Position numbers and translations under genes: made by a program. This document shows positions 19,846-24,891 of a stretch of DNA of 24,891 bases, in pieces. Position 1 is the stretch's first letter. The number at the start of each line of letters is the position of its first letter. The notes below the pieces were generated by a model. It had not been told where the DNA came from. It saw only the letters and a program-made list of their open reading frames with translations, and did not search any database. Source of the stretch: Nemertoderma westbladi (lineage: Eukaryota > Xenacoelomorpha > Nemertodermatida > Nemertodermatidae); assembly GCA_032718475.1 (NCBI GenBank), contig JAUCBJ010003456.1, positions 1 through 24,891 on the forward strand, given 5' to 3'.

Positions 19846-20201
19846 AGAACATGAGAATTGGCAACGGATGATGCGGTTAGAGATTTGGTCTATTTTGTCC
19901 AATGCTGCATGTGCAGTTGGATTCATCAATAGACCAATTCCACCATTGCCACTATGGCCACTATTTCCTTAATCAGAACCTCATCAGTATGTCCAGTCTA
20001 CATTCAGGTGCTCTTGAACACCCACTGCGCTAAGAGAAAGCTTATCTGCCAAGGCAGTCAGTCATTGGGGACCCGAGTGTTAGGTTCGGTGTACAGTTCG
20101 GTAAATCGTTAATGTAAATTAGAAATAAAGTTGCACTGAGAATTGCCCCCTGTGGGGTACCGCAGGGGGGCAGGGCAGTATGGGTTCGGAGTGAGTGTCG
20201 C

Positions 20202-21242
20202 CTATGTATACAGGGGTAGCAGTTTGTGTGGAATGCCTCGTATGCCGTATGTGTGCAGTTTGTTTAGAAGAATATTGTATTGTAAAGTATCGAATGCCTT
20301 TTTAAGATCTAATGATATCAAACAGGCCGATTCTTGCAGTTCTAGAATATATTGTAGTCTTTCAGTTACAGTCAGTAGGGCGTCTGTTGTTGTGGAGTGT
20401 TTTCTGAATCCGTATTGATACTGTGAGAGTATAGAGTACTTGTCTAAATAAGAAATTAATTGGGAATTTATTACGCGTTCAAATATTTTGCTGAAAACAG
20501 ACAATAATGAGATTGGCCTGTAATTATTTTTATCAGATGGGTCGCCGGACTTGAAGATTGGTGTAATTTTGGCTGATTTAAGAGTGGTGGGGAATGAACC
20601 GGTTTTAATAGAGAGATTAATAAGATATGTTAGATGGGGTACGAAATCGTATGCTGCTACTTTAACTATGGTTATAGGAAAGCTATCGTATGTTGCGGTT
20701 GAGGAGTTAAGATCTAATATATTGTAAATGGTTTCAGCGTTTGAGGTTTGAAAAAGTGAGAACGAGTTGGGTTTTTTATGATTTATGTAACGTGTTGGGT
20801 TATTGGTTGTAGTAGGTATGTCTTGTGCAAGTCGAGATCCTATTGTAGCAAAGTGGTTATTAAATACACTGCAAATATCCTTGGTATCAGTAGTCTCATT
20901 TTCATTACCGTTATTGTCCGTTATAATTAGTTTCTTAGGTGACGTTTTCGTTTTTGTTCGGCGTAACGCTGATTTTATAGTAGTCCATGTTTTTCCCATG
21001 TTGTTGTTCTTGTTTTTCTCAAATTCATTTGCAAAATATGTTTTTTCGGCTAATTTTATGATTTTTGTGAATTTATTACGGTATTTTTTATATTCGTTAA
21101 GTTTTTCATCAGTTTGGTTTTTTGATAGAGCTGCGTACATACTATTTTTTGATATTGATGATTTAATTAGTCCAGGGGTCATCATCCATGGCTTTTTAGG
21201 TAGTTCGTTTTTTTTTTTAGTTTTTTTTTTGGTAGGTGACAA
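20202..21242 (-). pseudogene. CR1-like reverse transcriptase, N-terminal half (open 346-codon frame)
   Basis: A Lys-rich linker (about residues 1-120) leads into RT blocks AKITPIFKSGDPSDKNNYRP, ISLLSVFSKIFERV, YQYGFRKHSTTTDALL and LISLDLKKAFDTLQ with the first catalytic Asp. The frame stops at 20202 by a frameshift; the next block CGTPQGAIL is in another frame. The first codon given here is TTG, not ATG, and the frame is really the continuation of the endonuclease past a slip near two A-runs at about 21245. The catalytic FADD pair is lost, so the enzyme is dead. Confidence 0.85.
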
Positions 21243-21244
21243 TT

Positions 21245-22040
21245 TGTTATTTTTTCGAGATTTTTGTAGAATTCGTCAAATTTATTGTCAGTGGAAATGT
21301 TATCAGTTTTGTATGTCCATGAGGCGGTATTTTGAATATCCTTTAAATAATTTTCTTTATTAAATTTAGAAAAATCATAACAATACTGGTCATTAGGTGG
21401 TTTAAAGAAGCAGGAGTAGTTTTTGATTGTGATAAACGTGCGTAAGTGGTCAGTTGTACCTACTTCTGCTAAGAAAACACCAGGAGTTATAATTTTATCC
21501 CGTATATTAGTTGAGATATGGTCAAGCAGGGTTTTCGAATGGGGTGTAATTCTAGTTGGAACCTTAATTAATTGTTCAAAAGAGTATGATTCTAGAATTT
21601 GTAGGTATTTAATAGCGCTGTTTGATTTTTTTAAAAGGTCTATATTGAAATCACCGGTTAAAACTACGTCAAAATTTTGGGTTCATAAATTATAAAGAAT
21701 ATTATTTAGATTTTCTAGAAAGTTATTTATATCGCATGAATCGGGGCGGTATATATTGCCAATTAGTATTCGTTGTGTTTACGGAGGTATTTGATCGTGA
21801 GATACTGATCCAAGAAGATTCGCAGTGGTCTACTGTAATGTCTGAGCGGAGGGTGTAATCTAATCCGTTTTTTATGTATATGGCAGACCCTCCTCTGTTT
21901 CGTTTTCCGTTCTGTTATTAACTATCGGTGGTGAGTATCCGTGTATATTTAATGTAGTAGTATCTGTAGTATCGTCTGTTAGAAATGTTTCGGTAAAGGC
22001 AAGAACGTCAAATTGTTTGTCTAGTAGTGTGAGGAAATTT
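21245..22040 (-). pseudogene. CR1-like endonuclease domain (broken)
   Basis: Segments in order on the minus strand: FDVLAFTETFLTDD (catalytic Glu block), GGSAIYIKNGLDYTL, ILIGNIYRPDS, VVLTGDFNIDLL (active-site GDFN), TLLDHISTN, and TTDHLRTFITI (terminal DH block). This is the complete order of an APE-like LINE endonuclease, spread over three frames with one TGA. The enzyme nicks the target DNA strand to prime reverse transcription. It cannot be produced from this copy as it stands. Confidence 0.8.
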
Positions 22041-22109
22041 ATTTTCGTTAGTTAGAATTTTGGTAAAGCAAAAATCACACGTAGTTGTAGTTTGGCTGGG
22101 TAGGCTCAT

Positions 22110-22123
22110 GGGGGGGGGGGGGG
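22110..22123. repeat. Poly-G run of 14
   Basis: A homopolymer just upstream of the readable start of the CR1-like endonuclease (on the minus strand it is poly-C). Confidence 0.9.
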
Positions 22124-22444
22124 TAAAGAGCAGGGACCTTAGGAACTTACTTAATTAGAGCGAAGGTAGTGCAAAAATGCTTACTTGGATTATAAATCCT
22201 TAATTCAGTACCGGTTGGTTCTATGACGACACCAGCAAGAAAGCATAACAGATACTATTACTACTATTATAATTATATACGACTTAACATACTGACTAAC
22301 TATACTGGAGGCAGTGGGCCTTTAATTAATGGCCTTAAGTTTATGATATACGGTACTTGAAACGTCAATATTGGTGTTTAATAAAAGGACACCCTTGTGA
22401 ATAGACATAAATGTTGACACTGTTGGAATATATAGCCACACGAT
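22124..22444. other. Non-coding stretch, nothing recognised
   Basis: AT-rich sequence between the CR1-like fragment and the 56-bp minisatellite. It may include the CR1-like element's 5' part, but no coding similarity was seen. Confidence 0.35.
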
Positions 22445-22722
22445 CTGGATATATACGGTACGGAACTCAGTTCGTTAATTAACACAAACTTTACCACGGT
22501 TGGAATATATACGGTACGAAACTCAGTTCGTTAGTTAACATAACCTTTACTATGGTTGGAATATATACGGTACAGAATCAGTTCGTTAGTTAACATAAAA
22601 ATTACCACGGTTGGAATATATACGGTACGGAACTCAGTTCCTTAATTAACATAAACTTTACCATGGTTGGAATATATACGGTACGGAACTCAGTTCATAA
22701 ATTAACACAAACTTTACTACTA
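22445..22722. repeat. 56-bp minisatellite, five copies
   Basis: 'atatacggtacggaactcag' recurs at about 22451, 22507, 22563, 22618 and 22674 (spacing 56, 56, 55, 56). Each unit contains GAACTCAGTTC and a TTAATTAA-type palindrome or a variant of it. The last copy runs straight into the TAG tail of the family B element. Confidence 0.93.
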
Positions 22723-24314
22723 CTACTAGGTCGAGCGAACTCAGACAGTGGAAATGAGATCATTCCAGGCTTCCCGATTCTCCATAGTTGTCGCAATTTC
22801 GTTTCTCCCAAGTTCAGTATCCCTTTCAAGTTGATCTATATATGTTATGGCCGGTCGTCCACGACTACGCTTTCCATGAGTTGGTTGCCAGAAAAGTAGA
22901 TCTGGTATGACCTCGTCTTTACTTCGCCAGCAGTGCCCACTGAATCTTAATCTGCGTTCACGGAGGGTAGTTGATACAGGTGGTATTGTAGCATAAAGCT
23001 CGGCGTTTGTCATGTGTTGTCTCCAGCTGATGTTTAGGGCTGCCCTTAGTAGTCTTGTGTAGCAACCATCAATTCGTTGTTCAAGTGATTTAGTCAGTGT
23101 CCAGGTCTCACCCCCGTATAAAAATACAGTTTCCACTGTGGCTCGAAAGAACTTAGTCTTCAGGAACCTGGAGAGATCTAATTTCCAGATGGTATCCATT
23201 TTTGATAGAGCTACCCAAGCCTTTTCTTTCCTAACTTCTATGTCCTTTTTACTACTCTCTATCCATGATCCAAGGTACTGGAAGTCATCGACCTTCCTTA
23301 GTTGATTATTATCAATGGTTGTCAAGTTTCCATCAACATTAAAGGTCATGAATTCGGTCTTTGTAGCATTTATATGCAATCCAACCTCCTTAGCAGCCCT
23401 CTCCACTTTATTTAGTAGAAGCTGTGCATCTGCTAGGGTATTAGAGAGCAGGGCGATGTCATCCGCAAAGTCGGTGTCTGTGATTGTAGTTGCCGGATAT
23501 CTACTACTTCTGCGTTCTTGAAGTGTGAATCCCCCCACGTCTTCACCCTTTGTGGCCGTCCTCATTGCGTAATCCAGCACAATTACAAATAGTAATGGCG
23601 CTAATGTGTCACCTTGCAGTACGCCAGCCAGGATTGAGAAAAACTCAGTTTCACCATCTGGTGAGAGTGCCTGCGCTTCTGTGTCACAATATAACAATCC
23701 AATGCCAGCAACAATTACTTCTGGTATTCCATAAGCTCTTAGGATTTCAAGCATTTTACCTCTATGGATGGAGTCGAATGCCTTCTTGAAGTCCACAAAA
23801 GTCATGACAGCGGGGAGATTCTTTGACTTAATTCCTTCAATCAGTCTCCGTAGTGCAAGTATCTGAGCTATTGTTGATCTACTTGGTCGAAATCCGTTTT
23901 GGCTCTTACGCAGTAGTTTCTCTATGTGAGGCATAATCCTATATAGAATCATTTTATTGTATATTTTGGCAGCTACCACAAGCAGACAGATCCCACGATA
24001 GTTTGTTGGTATGCCGAGGTCTCCTTTCTTGGGGAGAGGCTTTAGTTGACCTTTAGTCCAAATTGGTGGTGGCTTTTCCCCTTTTAACATCCGGTTGCAA
24101 ACATTCAATAATGGTCTGTTTAGCACTCCGGTTTTCCATACCTCCGCTGGGATTTCATCTAATCCACTCGCTTTATTATTGGACATTCTTTTAATGCTTC
24201 TTTGGAGTTCGGCAGGTGTGAAGTCCCCTGTTTCTATAGGTAGTGTCTTGTCATATATTTTCCTTGTAGGGCTGACCTCGATGTTTGGTGGCTGCCCAAG
24301 CAAGTTGCTTGGGC
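22715..24314 (-). mobile_element. RTE family B retrotransposon, 5'-truncated, RT intact
   Basis: The minus-strand copy runs from about 24314 to its 3' terminus 'gttcgctcgacctagtagta'. It lacks the endonuclease present in the 18739 copy, so it is 5'-truncated and not autonomous. Its RT frame has no stop or frameshift, making it the best-preserved RTE here. The 5' limit is uncertain because the frame stays open to about 24375. A perfect 10-bp inverted repeat (24294-24303 and 24305-24314) sits at this end. Confidence 0.85.
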
Positions 24315-24327
24315 TTTTTTGGAACAA
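22741..24327 (-). CDS. RTE family B reverse transcriptase, open 528-codon frame
   Basis: RT and C-terminal tail of an RTE protein. Blocks: SNNKASGLDEIPAEVW (49-64), LKPLPKKGDLGIPTNYRGI (95-113), SQNGFRPSRSTIAQILALRR (142-161), VMTFVDFKKAFDSIHR with Asp179, GVLQGDTLAPLLFVIVLDYA, and TDFADDIALLS with Asp289-Asp290. Further on come FQYLGSWI, YGGETWTLT, RLRFSGHCWR, HGKRSRGRPA and the terminal NREAWNDLISTV, a layout shared with BovB/RTE proteins. All catalytic Asp are present. The first codon of this span is TTG and no natural ATG is visible, so translation from this copy is doubtful. Stop TGA is at 22741-22743. Confidence 0.9.
   Translation of the reverse strand: MFQKSPSNLLGQPPNIEVSPTRKIYDKTLPIETGDFTPAELQRSIKRMSNNKASGLDEIPAEVWKTGVLNRPLLNVCNRMLKGEKPPPIWTKGQLKPLPKKGDLGIPTNYRGICLLVVAAKIYNKMILYRIMPHIEKLLRKSQNGFRPSRSTIAQILALRRLIEGIKSKNLPAVMTFVDFKKAFDSIHRGKMLEILRAYGIPEVIVAGIGLLYCDTEAQALSPDGETEFFSILAGVLQGDTLAPLLFVIVLDYAMRTATKGEDVGGFTLQERRSSRYPATTITDTDFADDIALLSNTLADAQLLLNKVERAAKEVGLHINATKTEFMTFNVDGNLTTIDNNQLRKVDDFQYLGSWIESSKKDIEVRKEKAWVALSKMDTIWKLDLSRFLKTKFFRATVETVFLYGGETWTLTKSLEQRIDGCYTRLLRAALNISWRQHMTNAELYATIPPVSTTLRERRLRFSGHCWRSKDEVIPDLLFWQPTHGKRSRGRPAITYIDQLERDTELGRNEIATTMENREAWNDLISTV
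24294..24314. repeat. Perfect 10-bp inverted repeat at the RTE 5' truncation point
   Basis: GCCCAAGCAA, one G, then TTGCTTGGGC. The right half corresponds to normal family B sequence (compare 19580-19600), while the left half differs from it. The hairpin may mark the junction where reverse transcription ended. Confidence 0.7.
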
Positions 24328-24405
24328 TTTGCGAACTAAAGCTAGAGCCCAAATTTCGTGAATTATGTTTTAAATTTAACTAAATTATATTTTAATACTG
24401 TTTTT

Positions 24406-24458
24406 TTATTATACCGCTGAAGACACCCGCGAGGGTGAAATGGCCATACGGTAAATAA
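24406..24458 (+). ncRNA. Hammerhead-ribozyme-like fold
   Basis: In order: stem I left arm TACCG (24412-24416); core CTGAAGA (24417-24423, matching CUGANGA); stem II ACCC-GCGA-GGGT (24425-24436) with a GNRA loop; core GAA (24437-24439); stem III ATGG/CCAT (24440-24447) with no loop; cleavage-site A at 24448; and stem I right arm CGGTA (24449-24453). Stem I extends by TTATT/AATAA with one bulged A. Invariant positions C3, U4, G5, A6, G8, A9, G12, A13, A14 and the A15.1-U16.1 pair are all present. One defect is C24424, which replaces a pair at the base of stem II. A very short stem III is known for hammerheads of Penelope-like elements, which act as dimers. Family origin is inferred. Confidence 0.7.
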
Positions 24459-24891
24459 TTAATTTTCGTTTTCTTACGTGGTGAAAGACCCTTCCTTGTC
24501 TTCATTAACCTTGTAATTATGAACACACCACGAAAAACGTCGTTCTGGTTAATCCAAAACCTAGGAATTAATTCTGCACTCAGGTGTCCGCTATACCAGC
24601 GTGGTCATCATCATCACTGTATGGGGTATGGTGGGGAGATTGATTCCTGTTTGCACCCTTATGTACTGACTCGTTTATCATATCAACATTATCGGTATCA
24701 TCGGGTTTGATATCAGCAATATCGCGCCTTACACCTAGTACTCAGCTTTGAAGCTGATAGGCAGTGCCCTGCAGCGGGGCTGTTTGAAGCCTTCTCCAGT
24801 TCGTATTGCTCAACTAGTTCCTTGTACTTCTCCATTCTTCTTATGCCTTACATTCCATCAAGAGACCGTCCAGGTACTACATTCATCGCGT
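24459..24891. other. Right edge, no gene recognised
   Basis: No supported coding sequence. If the hammerhead belongs to a Penelope-type terminal repeat, this stretch could be part of that element, but no RT or GIY-YIG motif was seen before the window ends. Confidence 0.35.

Larger units (their letters stand above)
20050..22105 (-). mobile_element. CR1-like LINE, endonuclease plus first part of RT, 3'-truncated and frameshifted
   Basis: Read on the minus strand from 22105 down, the element contains most of an APE-type endonuclease and RT blocks up to CGTPQGAILSATLFLIYIND, after which homology fades near 20050-20090. The FADD block, the thumb and the 3' untranslated region are absent, so the loss is at the 3' side. 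At least four frame changes (near 21900, 21785, 21245 and 20165-20205) and a TGA at 21683-21685 interrupt it. RT phrases such as KSGDPSDKNNYRPISLLSVF are typical of CR1/Jockey-group elements. Confidence 0.85.

Noticed and set aside
20803-21363. Plus-strand 186-codon hydrophobic frame
   Set aside because: It is the complement of the CR1-like linker and RT. The Lys-rich codons read as Phe-rich on the other strand, giving a false membrane protein.
24740-24891. Minus-strand segment MEKYKELVEQYELEK near the right edge
   Set aside because: It faintly recalls a KY-x2-LV motif seen near the end of some LINE proteins, but the frame is short, has a stop just upstream and no supporting context.

Overview
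The window looks like nuclear DNA of an invertebrate animal, probably an early-branching one such as a sponge. This is an inference from one short-intron gene encoding an extracellular PAN/TSP1/lectin protein and from the surrounding retroelements. The background is AT-rich, there are no bacterial-style operons, and coding stretches are either spliced exons or decayed retrotransposon frames. No tRNA, rRNA or CRISPR was seen.

Layout, left to right. (1) 1-1292, minus: a long open frame running off the left edge, with three 40-residue repeats followed by a region resembling the N-terminal part of Penelope-like proteins. (2) 1990-3797, plus: a decayed RTE-type LINE (family A), ending in a TAG microsatellite and followed by 29-bp tandem repeats. 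(3) 4004-4441, minus: the first part of an L2/CR1-like LINE endonuclease, with a probable 5' leader up to about 4940. (4) 6182-7432: short RTE relics of families A and B. (5) 7555-10360, plus: the one convincing host gene. It has seven exons joining in a consistent phase to give 369 residues: signal peptide, PAN/apple, two TSP1 repeats and a SUEL-type lectin domain. (6) 11202-11765: a possible small inverted-repeat element with 22-bp repeats. (7) 12200-16604, plus: a nearly complete NeSL-like LINE encoding a Ulp1 protease, a PHD finger, a reverse transcriptase and a C-terminal restriction-like endonuclease. (8) 18157-18571: a long fold-back sequence. (9) 18739-19845: RTE family B joined to a reversed family A 3' end. 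(10) 20050-22105, minus: a CR1-like LINE lacking its 3' end. (11) 22445-22722: a 56-bp minisatellite that abuts the 3' end of an RTE family B copy with an intact reverse transcriptase frame (22741-24327, minus). (12) 24406-24458, plus: a hammerhead-ribozyme-like fold.

The region is essentially a retrotransposon graveyard around one secreted-protein gene. At least four or five non-LTR lineages are present (RTE A, RTE B, NeSL-like, CR1-like, L2/CR1-like), plus a likely Penelope-type signal at both ends. The most notable items are the Ulp1-PHD-RT-RLE architecture and the hammerhead fold at the right edge. Calls rest on reading the sequence and on remembered family features; no database search was possible.
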